A stretch of DNA of 64,000 bases. Source: UBA6168 sp041752395 (GTDB lineage: Bacteria > Bacteroidota > Bacteroidia > Chitinophagales > Saprospiraceae). This document shows, in pieces, positions 1-6,558 of this stretch. The translations under genes were made by a program, and so were the position numbers. The stretch covers positions 1-64,000 of the forward strand of contig JBGSWN010000232.1 in NCBI GenBank assembly GCA_041752395.1, given 5' to 3'. Below the pieces are notes generated by a model. That model did no database searches, was not told the DNA's origin, and saw only the letters and a list, made by a program, of their open reading frames with translations. Position 1 is the first letter of the stretch. Every line of letters begins with the position of its first letter.

Positions 1-351
1 GGCGTCTTCACCGGGGAGACGCTGGAGGATGGCGATTTGATTGAAATTTGCCCCGCCATCGTGCTGCCCGAGGAGGATTTGCCAAAAATCCATGACACCA
101 AGTTGCACGACTACTATTTCCTTTGGGGAGACGACCAGCAGCGATGCGCCATCGCCCTCGGCAACGGTTCACTTTTCAATCATTCCTACCAGCCAAATGC
201 TCGATACTTGCTTGATTACGAGCATGATACGATTGATTTCTACTGTATAAAAACCATCCATCCCGGAGAGGAAATCACGGTGAACTACAACGGTGAGCCA
301 GAGAGTCAGGAGTTGGTTTGGTTTGATAAAAATTTGGATCGAGATATTTGA
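1..351 (+). CDS. SET domain-containing protein, 5' truncated by window edge
   Basis: The reading frame is open from base 1, so the true start lies outside the window; a TTG at 37 is not a convincing start. The translation has SET-fold landmarks: an opening GVFTGE stretch followed by DLIEICPAIVLP, then NHSYQPNA, and a final GEEITVNYNG. In the family the NHS.xPN and ExxxNYN motifs shape the S-adenosylmethionine and substrate lysine pockets. Bacterial proteins of this small type are usually annotated as SET-domain lysine methyltransferase-like proteins with unknown substrates. It is followed by a palindromic repeat and a hairpin, then lptC on the same strand. Confidence 0.75.
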   Translation, partial: GVFTGETLEDGDLIEICPAIVLPEEDLPKIHDTKLHDYYFLWGDDQQRCAIALGNGSLFNHSYQPNARYLLDYEHDTIDFYCIKTIHPGEEITVNYNGEPESQELVWFDKNLDRDI

Positions 352-352
352 T

Positions 353-383
353 TTGTGGTCGCCCAATTTATTGGGCTGACCGT
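353..383 (+). repeat. 31-bp dispersed palindromic element, copy 1
   Basis: It begins two bases after the SET gene stop and contains the near-palindrome GCCCAATTTATTGGGC. It differs by a single base from the reverse complement of 28313-28343 and by a few bases from 28262-28292. Three copies in one 64-kb window, all in spacers, point to a dispersed repeat family and not to a gene-specific terminator. Confidence 0.75.
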
Positions 384-388
384 CCAAC

Positions 389-412
389 CAAAAGCCTTAA
401 TTTTGGCTTTTG
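389..412 (+). terminator. Small hairpin after the SET-domain gene
   Basis: The arms caaaagcc and ggcttttg flank an 8-base loop, five bases before the lptC start. The stem is short and there is no long T-tract, so termination is uncertain. Confidence 0.3.
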
Positions 413-416
413 AAAC

Positions 417-1034
417 ATGAAAAATAAATCACAACTCCATTCTTCTTGCCACTCACTGCGCACTCGCAGCACTCCCTTTTTTTACTTTATCCTTTTTACG
501 TTATCCTTGTTCTTCACCGCCTGCGAAAACGACATCAACGAAGTCAACCGCCTGTTTTCCAATCAAGAAACACAGGTGGAAACTGCCACGGGCGTCGAGC
601 TGCTTTACAGTGATTCCGCCATTCTCAAGCTCCGCATCGTCACCCCGAAGCTCATCCGGCATTTAGATAAAAAAGATCCCTACCAGGAATTCCCCGACGG
701 CCTCACGGTCGAGTTTTTTTCACCCGATGGCCTGACCGTCACGGGCCGAATGACCGCCAAATACGCCGAGCGCTACGACAACGACAGCCGCTTCATCGTG
801 CAGGACAGCGTGGTTTGGACGGGCAGCGCTGGCGAGCGCCTCGAAACCGAGGAACTCATTTGGGAAGAAGAAAATGATAAGGTACACACCACCAAATTCG
901 TCATCGTGCGCCGCCCCGACGAAATCATCTACGGCCACGGCTTCGAGTCCAACCAGAAATTCACACAATGGAAAATCCGGGCCATCGAAGGCCGAATCAA
1001 AGCGGGCGACATGACCCGGGAACTCAGGAATTGA
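417..1034 (+). CDS. lptC: LPS export ABC transporter periplasmic protein LptC
   Basis: A 205-residue predicted lipoprotein. A hydrophobic segment (about residues 21-34) ends in a lipobox, FTAC, with lipidated Cys36. The mature part (NEVNRLFSNQETQVETATGV, then Y.DSA.LK.R...) matches the Bacteroidota form of LptC, whose beta-jellyroll relays lipopolysaccharide from LptB2FG to LptA. Repeated short beta segments rich in aromatic and acidic residues fit that fold. The basic N-terminal region before the hydrophobic stretch is long, so the start could be later, but no other Met lies between. It is followed by sugar-nucleotide genes, which fits a lipopolysaccharide or surface-glycan context. Confidence 0.75.
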   Translation: MKNKSQLHSSCHSLRTRSTPFFYFILFTLSLFFTACENDINEVNRLFSNQETQVETATGVELLYSDSAILKLRIVTPKLIRHLDKKDPYQEFPDGLTVEFFSPDGLTVTGRMTAKYAERYDNDSRFIVQDSVVWTGSAGERLETEELIWEEENDKVHTTKFVIVRRPDEIIYGHGFESNQKFTQWKIRAIEGRIKAGDMTRELRN

Positions 1035-1122
1035 TGTTTTCGTAAATTATTTTTTCAAAAAAGCCTCATTATCAGCAAGTTGCGAACCGTAAATCGTCAT
1101 TCGTAAATCGTAAATCCACTTG

Positions 1123-2220
1123 ATGTTTGGAAATATCTACCACGGCAAGCGGGTGCTCGTCACTGGGCACACGGGTTTCAAGGGCGCCTGGCTCACCACT
1201 TGGCTCCTCGAACTCGGCGCTGAGGTGCATGGCCTCGCCAACGGAATTCCCACCCAACCCTCACTGTACGAAGTGCTTGATTTGGCCAGCCGAATCCACC
1301 ACCACGAAGCCGACGTGCGGGATTTGGTTTTGGTGAAAAAAATTGTGGCGGACGTTCAGCCCGATTTCATCTTCCACCTCGCCGCACAGTCCATCGTCAA
1401 AAAATCACTGGAAAGCCCGCTCAATACCCTGACCACCAACCTCCTCGGCCATGCCCACCTGCTCGAAGCCGTGCGGGAATCGGGCCAGCCTTGCGTCATG
1501 GTCATGGTCACTTCCGACAAATGCTACGACAACCGGGAGCAGACCGAAGGCTACATCGAGGCCGATTCGCTCGGTGCTGATGACCCTTACGGTGCCTCCA
1601 AGGCTGCAGCCGAAATCGTGGTACGGGCATGGCAGCGTTCTTTTTTTGCTTCGCAAAACAGCCCCGTTCGCATCGCCACGGCCCGTGCCGGAAACGTCAT
1701 CGGTGGTGGCGACTGGGCGGAAGGGCGAATTGTTCCCGACTGCATTCGGGCATGGTCGGCGGGGCAGCCTGTGCATTTGCGCAAGCCGAAAGCTACCCGC
1801 CCTTGGCAGCATGTGCTGGAGCCGCTCAGCGGCTATCTTCGGTTGGGGCAAATGCTCGTCGAAAGGCCCGAACTGAGCGGTGAGGCGTTCAATTTTGGAC
1901 CTGCTGCTGACCAAAACCGAACGGTGCTAGAACTGCTGGAAGCGCTGGCGCAAAGCTGGCCGTTTGCCGAAGGAAAACAAAAATTCATGGTGGAGGAAAT
2001 ACCGAATTTCAAAGAGGCCAACCTGCTCCAACTCAACTGTGACAAGGCTTCCAGCCTGCTCGGTTGGCAGCCTGTGCTAAACTTTGAAGCTGCCGCTGCC
2101 TGCACGGGCGACTGGTACCAGCATTTTTACCAAAAGGAAAATATGCCAGATTTCACCTTGCGGCAACTTGATTTTTTTACAAAAACGGCCACCGAACGTC
2201 GTGCAAACTGGATTTTGTGA
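1123..2220 (+). CDS. rfbG: CDP-glucose 4,6-dehydratase
   Basis: An extended short-chain dehydrogenase/reductase of 365 residues. The N-terminal TGHTGFKG is the NAD-binding glycine motif with the GFKG signature typical of RfbG. TSDKCYDN and YGASKAAAE supply the catalytic Thr/Ser-Asp and the Tyr-Lys pair. The enzyme converts CDP-glucose to CDP-4-keto-6-deoxyglucose, the precursor of CDP-3,6-dideoxyhexoses. I chose the ATG at 1123; a TTG one codon upstream is also in frame. Upstream is a stretch of near-tandem cgtaaatcg words (1088-1117). The stop overlaps the next start (TGATG), so it is translationally coupled to the epimerase-like gene. No CDP-glucose pyrophosphorylase (rfbF) is visible in the window. 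Confidence 0.9.
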   Translation: MFGNIYHGKRVLVTGHTGFKGAWLTTWLLELGAEVHGLANGIPTQPSLYEVLDLASRIHHHEADVRDLVLVKKIVADVQPDFIFHLAAQSIVKKSLESPLNTLTTNLLGHAHLLEAVRESGQPCVMVMVTSDKCYDNREQTEGYIEADSLGADDPYGASKAAAEIVVRAWQRSFFASQNSPVRIATARAGNVIGGGDWAEGRIVPDCIRAWSAGQPVHLRKPKATRPWQHVLEPLSGYLRLGQMLVERPELSGEAFNFGPAADQNRTVLELLEALAQSWPFAEGKQKFMVEEIPNFKEANLLQLNCDKASSLLGWQPVLNFEAAAACTGDWYQHFYQKENMPDFTLRQLDFFTKTATERRANWIL

Positions 2221-2636
2221 TGAAAATAGACGGCTGCAAACTCACCCCACTCCGCATCATACCCGGTGAAAAAGGCGATGTGGTGCACGCCCTCCGCTGC
2301 ACGGACGAGGACTTTTCCGCCTTCGGCGAAGCCTATTTTTCTTCGGTAAAAAAAGGGGAAACAAAAGGCTGGAAACGCCACCGCCGCATGACCCTCAACC
2401 TCGTCGTGCCAGTCGGCTGTATCTGTTTTCGCCTCCACGACGACCGTACCGACAGCCCCACTTTTGGCCAGTCCGATGAGGTCGAACTTTCCCTCGAAAA
2501 CTACCAGCGGCTGACCGTGCCGCCGGGAATTTGGCTGGCTTTTGAGGGAAAAAGGGAAGGGTTAAACTTACTCTTGAACATCGCTGACCTGCCACATGAA
2601 CCCGATGAGGCTGAGACTAAAACCCTTGATTTCTAG
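2220..2636 (+). CDS. dTDP-4-dehydrorhamnose 3,5-epimerase-like cupin (RfbC-like)
   Basis: A 138-residue cupin-type protein overlapping the rfbG stop by one base. GWKRHRRMTLNLVVPVG, DDR..SPTFGQ and RLTVPPGIWLAF are typical of short RfbC-related proteins of sugar clusters. Canonical RfbC is about 180 residues with a catalytic His-Asp pair. Here the protein is shorter, and the His in KRH is the likely counterpart. It may epimerise or isomerise the RfbG keto-sugar product or be a WxcM-like isomerase; the sequence alone does not decide. Coupling to rfbG supports a role on the CDP-sugar. Confidence 0.7.
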   Translation: MKIDGCKLTPLRIIPGEKGDVVHALRCTDEDFSAFGEAYFSSVKKGETKGWKRHRRMTLNLVVPVGCICFRLHDDRTDSPTFGQSDEVELSLENYQRLTVPPGIWLAFEGKREGLNLLLNIADLPHEPDEAETKTLDF

Positions 2637-2762
2637 TGTTTTCACAAAGCTAAGGTTACTCAGCTCAGGGCTTATTTGAAAAACTTTAGCCCGATATTGC
2701 TCGAACTTCGTTGTTTTGCAGGGAATTTATACCCCATTCCGACCTGAACAATTTCAACCACT

Positions 2763-3842
2763 ATGTCCAAACCGCCAATGACTTTTGGCCGAAAGCTTTT
2801 GTTCAGCATCACTTCGCTGTTGTTGCTGCTGTTCATTGTCGTCATCATTGGCGAGGTCTTGGTGCGGGTAAGTCAGTACAAGGTAAAATACAAAAAAAGC
2901 CCCCTCAATCCACCCTACGACACCGCCGAAAAAGACGACTACCTCGGCTGGAAAATGAAGCCTGGCTACACCTACACGGGCGAAATGAGGGATGTTAACA
3001 ACCAGCCCTACCAAATCAGCATCCACTACGACCAGAACGGGTTCAAGGCATTTGGCGACACAGCCAGCACGAAGCCGAAAGTGCTTTTCCTTGGTGATAG
3101 CTTCACCGCCAGCATCGAGGCTTCCAATGAAAATACATTTTACAATATCCTCGCCGATAGCCTCGGCTTTGAGGCGTTTGCCTACGGCCATGCGGGTTAC
3201 AGTACCTTGCAGGGGTACATGATTCTGGACAAATGGGTGGATAAAATCAAGCCTGACCTCGTGGTGTGGGAGACTTGCAGCAATGATTTTATTGATAATT
3301 ACGCCCAACTTGAAATCGCCTGTGGTTACAAAGTCGGGCTTCGGCGCCCCTACCTCGACCGGGACGGCAGTATTTTTTACCGAAGGCCACTCTCTTTTTG
3401 GCAACGGCTACAGGAGCCGATTTGGTTTTTCCGATGGATAGAAGAGCGGCTGGAGGGGGTGAAAAGGAACACTACCAAAGAAGAAAAAAGAGTGGGCGAA
3501 TATTATATCGCTACGGACAATCGGAAATACAAACTCTACGACGAATCAGTAAAGCGCACAGAACGCATTGTTGCTATGATCCGCAAACGCTTGCCTAAAA
3601 ACACAAAATTGGTGGCCTTCTCCGCTGATACCTACGAGCCGCAAATGGGCGAGATGAAGGGCATTTTCGAGGCAAACGGGGCGGAATTTTACGAAGACCC
3701 TGCCCAGCTTTTGGAAAAAACGATGTTTGAACAAAAACTCCCGCTCAAGGCCGTGGACAACTGCCACTGGAGCGAGCCGGGGCAGGCGGTGATTGCGCAA
3801 GGGCTGCTGCCGCATTTGAGGGAAGCGCTGACTAAAAATTAA
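2763..3842 (+). CDS. Membrane-anchored SGNH/GDSL hydrolase
   Basis: A 359-residue protein with an N-terminal transmembrane anchor (about residues 12-30) and a periplasmic SGNH domain. LFLGDSFTAS is block I with the nucleophile Ser, SNDF is the block III-like segment with Asn, and DNCHWSEPG near the C terminus carries the catalytic Asp and His (DxxH). Such anchored SGNH proteins frequently sit beside sugar-nucleotide and acyl- or carbamoyl-transfer genes and act on O-acyl groups of surface glycans. The substrate is unknown. It lies immediately upstream of the carbamoyltransferase, separated only by a hairpin, and is probably part of the same surface-sugar modification unit. Confidence 0.75.
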   Translation: MSKPPMTFGRKLLFSITSLLLLLFIVVIIGEVLVRVSQYKVKYKKSPLNPPYDTAEKDDYLGWKMKPGYTYTGEMRDVNNQPYQISIHYDQNGFKAFGDTASTKPKVLFLGDSFTASIEASNENTFYNILADSLGFEAFAYGHAGYSTLQGYMILDKWVDKIKPDLVVWETCSNDFIDNYAQLEIACGYKVGLRRPYLDRDGSIFYRRPLSFWQRLQEPIWFFRWIEERLEGVKRNTTKEEKRVGEYYIATDNRKYKLYDESVKRTERIVAMIRKRLPKNTKLVAFSADTYEPQMGEMKGIFEANGAEFYEDPAQLLEKTMFEQKLPLKAVDNCHWSEPGQAVIAQGLLPHLREALTKN

Positions 3843-3902
3843 TCATTGCCGAAGGCAACCTGCAACATCTCGCTAGACGTTGCAAATTGCCTTCGGCAAT
3901 GA
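3843..3902 (+). repeat. Inverted repeat between SGNH hydrolase and carbamoyltransferase
   Basis: Perfect 16-bp arms lie at 3843-3858 and 3887-3902, with a second inner pair (tgcaac at 3861-3866, gttgca at 3879-3884). Each outer arm is itself built around gccgaaggc, which can fold as a GCC/GGC mini-hairpin with a GAA loop. The right arm covers the ATG at 3899, which argues for the next gene starting at 3908. It could act as an attenuator or a transcript-end structure. Confidence 0.55.
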
Positions 3903-3907
3903 CAAAC

Positions 3908-5791
3908 ATGACACAAATCAAGCACTTGAAAATACTCGGAATCTCCGCCTTCTACCACGACTCCGCCGCTGCCGTTCTCCACAACGGCGAGGTGATTGCC
4001 GCTGCGCAAGAGGAGCGTTTTACCCGAAAAAAACACGACCCCGACTTCCCCACCAATGCCGCACGATTCTGCCTCGAACGGGCTGGTTTTTCCATTGACG
4101 AACTGGACGCCGTCGTTTTTTACGACAAACCCCTGCTCAAATTCGAGCGGCTGCTCGACACCTACTACGGTTTTGCTCCGCAAGGAATCGCCTCGTTCAT
4201 CAAGGCCATTCCGGTCTGGTTGAAGGAAAAAATGTTCCTGAAAAAAGTCATCCATGAGGAACTGGCAAAGCTCGGCGACTACGACAAACGAAAGCTGAAA
4301 CTGCTCTTCCCAGAGCATCACCTGAGCCACGCCGCCAGTGCGTTCTACCCCAGTGGCTTCGAGGAAGCAGCCATCCTGACCGTTGATGGGGTGGGCGAAT
4401 GGGCCACGGCCAGCATCTGCCACGGCAAGGGGGCGAGTATGGAAATCAAGCGGGAACTGCATTTTCCGCACTCGCTCGGGTTGCTGTACTCGGCTTTCAC
4501 CTACTTTCTTGGCTTCCGGGTCAACTCCGGCGAGTACAAGTTAATGGGCCTTGCCCCCTACGGCAGACCGAACGCACCAGAGACCGCTCATTTCAAAAAA
4601 ATCATCGAAACGGAGCTGGTGGAAATCCGGCCAGACGGCTCGCTTTGGCTTAACCAACAGTTTTTTAGCTACGCAACGGGTCTCCGCATGGTGCGGGACG
4701 ATGCTTGGATAAAACTGTTTGGCTTCGCAACCCGCACCCCAGACCAGCCGATGGAGCAGCACCACTGCGACCTCGCACTGGCCATCCAGCAGGTGACGGA
4801 GGAGGTAGTGATTCTCATGGCAAAGGAGGCCAAGCAGCTCACCGGCGCCAAGCACCTCTGCATGGCGGGCGGCGTGGCACTGAATTGCGTAGCGAATGGC
4901 AAATTGTTGCGGAGCAATATTTTTGAAAAAATCTTCATCCAGCCTGCTGCTGGTGATGCGGGCGGAGCGCTGGGGGCTGCACTGGCGGCACATTACCTGT
5001 TTTTTAAACAAGAAAGAGCTTTGCCCGAAGGGCAAATGGACGCCATGAAAGGCACCTACCTCGGCCCCGAATTCTCATGGCTGGACGTGGAGCAGGCTGC
5101 CCGAAAGTACAAGGCCGTTTTTACGAAATTTGATGATTTTGGTAAAATGGTCGAGCGGGTGGCGGCGCTCATTGCCGAAGGCAACGTGATTGGTTGGGTG
5201 CAAGGCCGCATGGAATTTGGGCCAAGGGCGCTGGGTGCCCGCAGCATCATCGGGGATGCCCGAAACGAAGAGATGCAACGGAAATTGAACCTGAAAATCA
5301 AGTACCGGGAGAGCTTCCGGCCTTTTGCGCCGTCGGTGCTGGCGGAGGATGCGGGGCAGTTTTTTGACCTGGATGTCCCGTCGCCGTACATGCTGCTGGT
5401 GGCGGATATTGCCGAAGGCAAAAAAGCCAAAGTGCCTGCCAACTACCTCGACCTGCCGATGATGGAGCGTCTCTACGTGAAACGTTCTGATTTACAGGCG
5501 ATTACACACGTGGACTTCTCGGCTCGGGTGCAAACGGTGCACCGGGAGACGAACCCTCGCTACTACCAATTGATTGAAAAATTCAAGGAGAAAACGGGCT
5601 GCCCAGTCATCGTTAACACGAGCTTTAACGTGCGGGGCGAGCCCATCGTCTGCACCCCTGACGATGCCTACCGCTGTTTCATGCGCACGGAAATGGACTA
5701 CCTCGCCGTGGGTGACTACCTCTTCGCCAAGACCGACCAGCCCGAATGGACGAAGACTGACAATTGGCAGGAGGAATTTGTACTTGACTAA
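3908..5791 (+). CDS. NodU/TobZ-family O-carbamoyltransferase
   Basis: A 627-residue member of the carbamoyltransferase family (NodU, CmcH, TobZ, SxtI), which transfers a carbamoyl group from carbamoyl phosphate via carbamoyl-AMP to a sugar or small-molecule hydroxyl. The N-terminal LGISAFYHDSAAA is the family signature. HHLSHAASAFYPS carries Kae1-like metal-binding histidines, and DGVGEWATAS and GGVALNCVANG follow. The C-terminal EFGPRALGARS and SFRPFAPS motifs form the YrdC-like half. The frame is open upstream to a TTG at 3887, but that start and the ATG at 3899 lie in a hairpin arm, so I use the ATG at 3908. Downstream are DUF5989 and SxtJ-like membrane proteins, a recurrent carbamoyltransferase neighbourhood. 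Confidence 0.9.
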   Translation: MTQIKHLKILGISAFYHDSAAAVLHNGEVIAAAQEERFTRKKHDPDFPTNAARFCLERAGFSIDELDAVVFYDKPLLKFERLLDTYYGFAPQGIASFIKAIPVWLKEKMFLKKVIHEELAKLGDYDKRKLKLLFPEHHLSHAASAFYPSGFEEAAILTVDGVGEWATASICHGKGASMEIKRELHFPHSLGLLYSAFTYFLGFRVNSGEYKLMGLAPYGRPNAPETAHFKKIIETELVEIRPDGSLWLNQQFFSYATGLRMVRDDAWIKLFGFATRTPDQPMEQHHCDLALAIQQVTEEVVILMAKEAKQLTGAKHLCMAGGVALNCVANGKLLRSNIFEKIFIQPAAGDAGGALGAALAAHYLFFKQERALPEGQMDAMKGTYLGPEFSWLDVEQAARKYKAVFTKFDDFGKMVERVAALIAEGNVIGWVQGRMEFGPRALGARSIIGDARNEEMQRKLNLKIKYRESFRPFAPSVLAEDAGQFFDLDVPSPYMLLVADIAEGKKAKVPANYLDLPMMERLYVKRSDLQAITHVDFSARVQTVHRETNPRYYQLIEKFKEKTGCPVIVNTSFNVRGEPIVCTPDDAYRCFMRTEMDYLAVGDYLFAKTDQPEWTKTDNWQEEFVLD

Positions 5792-5798
5792 AAACTGA

Positions 5799-5882
5799 GG
5801 TTGATAAGGGTTGATAACGGTTGATAAGGGTTGATATTGGCTCCTATCAACGGTTATCAACCCTCATCAACCCTTATCAACC
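5799..5882 (+). repeat. gttgataaggg-type tandem/inverted repeat, copy 1
   Basis: The left arm at 5799-5835 is four near-tandem copies of the 9-10 bp word ggttgataag. The right arm at 5845-5882 is four copies of its complement. Together they can form a hairpin of about 37 bp with slippage registers. The same word recurs at 48189-48268. It sits between the carbamoyltransferase stop and the DUF5989 start. Confidence 0.7.
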
Positions 5883-5889
5883 ATAAAAA

Positions 5890-6039
5890 ATGGATTTTTT
5901 AAAAGACTTGTGGAACTTCATGCGGGAGCGCAAAAAATTTTGGCTCGTCCCTGTTATCATCGTGCTATTGTTGCTGGGCGTACTGCTGATTTTTGGTGGC
6001 GGAAGTGCGGTAGCACCATTCATTTACACCCTTTTTTAG
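5890..6039 (+). CDS. DUF5989 family micro-membrane protein
   Basis: A 49-residue ORF, easily missed because of its size. It starts MDFLKDLWNFMRERKKFW, followed by one transmembrane helix of Val/Ile/Leu residues and a tail GSAVAPFIYTLF. This matches the DUF5989 pattern: an amphipathic start with an ERKK.W motif, a single helix, and a conserved AVAPFIYTLF end. Family members are commonly found next to O-carbamoyltransferase genes; from memory, the small SxtK protein of the saxitoxin cluster is a comparable neighbour. It probably helps localise or assemble the carbamoyltransferase at the inner membrane, but no biochemical role is known to me. Confidence 0.8.
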   Translation: MDFLKDLWNFMRERKKFWLVPVIIVLLLLGVLLIFGGGSAVAPFIYTLF

Positions 6040-6115
6040 CGGGTGAGAGCGTGAGAGAAGTGAGCGGGTGAGCGTCGCCAATTCTCTCACCTTCTCATTT
6101 CTCTCACCTTCTCAC
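6039..6115 (+). repeat. gtgagag-type tandem/inverted repeat
   Basis: Near-tandem words gtgagag/gtgagcg (6044-6072) face near-tandem complementary words ctctcacctt/ctcattt (6084-6115). The architecture is that of the 5799-5882 repeat with a different word. It separates DUF5989 from the SxtJ-like gene. Confidence 0.55.
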
Positions 6116-6125
6116 TTTTCTTGTT

Positions 6126-6500
6126 ATGGAAAATATTGTAAAAAAAGGCCGACCTACGGAGACCTGTCTCGTCATCGCAACAGGAATCTTGGTCATTTAC
6201 CTGTTTCATCCGGCGAAGCCGCTGATCTATGCGGCGATTGCCTTGGGCGTCATCGGTGCGTTCATCCCGTCGGTGGCAAAATGGATTGACTGGGCTTGGT
6301 ACAAGCTCTCGGAAGGTATGGGCTGGGTGATGTCGAAGGTGATGCTGTCGGTGGTTTTTTTCGTGTTTTTGTTTCCTGTGGCGATGTTATCGAGGGTATT
6401 CGGGAAAAAGGATAGCCTGCAACTGAAGAAAAAACCAGGCTCCTACTGGACGGAGCGCAACCATGTTTACGAAGGAAAGGACTTAGAGAATACGTGGTAG
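6126..6500 (+). CDS. SxtJ-like small membrane protein
   Basis: A 124-residue protein with three predicted helices: about residues 13-29, 32-48 (AAIALGVIGAFIP) and 72-92. It has the SxtJ-family features FHP.KP near the first helix, WYKLSEGMGWVMSKVML in the middle, and a C-terminal SYWTER segment. SxtJ is named from the saxitoxin cluster, where it sits beside the carbamoyltransferase SxtI; homologues occur with O-carbamoyltransferases broadly. Its position after the carbamoyltransferase and DUF5989 genes completes that cassette. Its function is unproven. I infer a membrane scaffold or transporter-like role for carbamoylation of an envelope glycan. Confidence 0.75.
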   Translation: MENIVKKGRPTETCLVIATGILVIYLFHPAKPLIYAAIALGVIGAFIPSVAKWIDWAWYKLSEGMGWVMSKVMLSVVFFVFLFPVAMLSRVFGKKDSLQLKKKPGSYWTERNHVYEGKDLENTW

Positions 6501-6558
6501 GAATGAGGGGTTGGGGATGAGGAATAAGCTTTGCAGTTCATCCCTCATCCCTCGTTCC
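6500..6558. terminator. Inverted repeat between convergent sxtJ-like and protease genes
   Basis: ggaatgagg...ggggatga (6500-6520) is complementary to tcatccctcatccctcgttcc (6538-6558) with a few mismatches and a loop of about 17 bases. It lies exactly between two convergent stop codons, so a bidirectional transcript-end role is likely. It also has the two-word near-tandem style of the other spacer repeats. Confidence 0.5.

Noticed and set aside
5799..5882. Repeated words resembling a small CRISPR array
   Set aside because: The units are 9-10 bp without unique spacers, are mirrored by complementary copies, and no cas gene is in the window.
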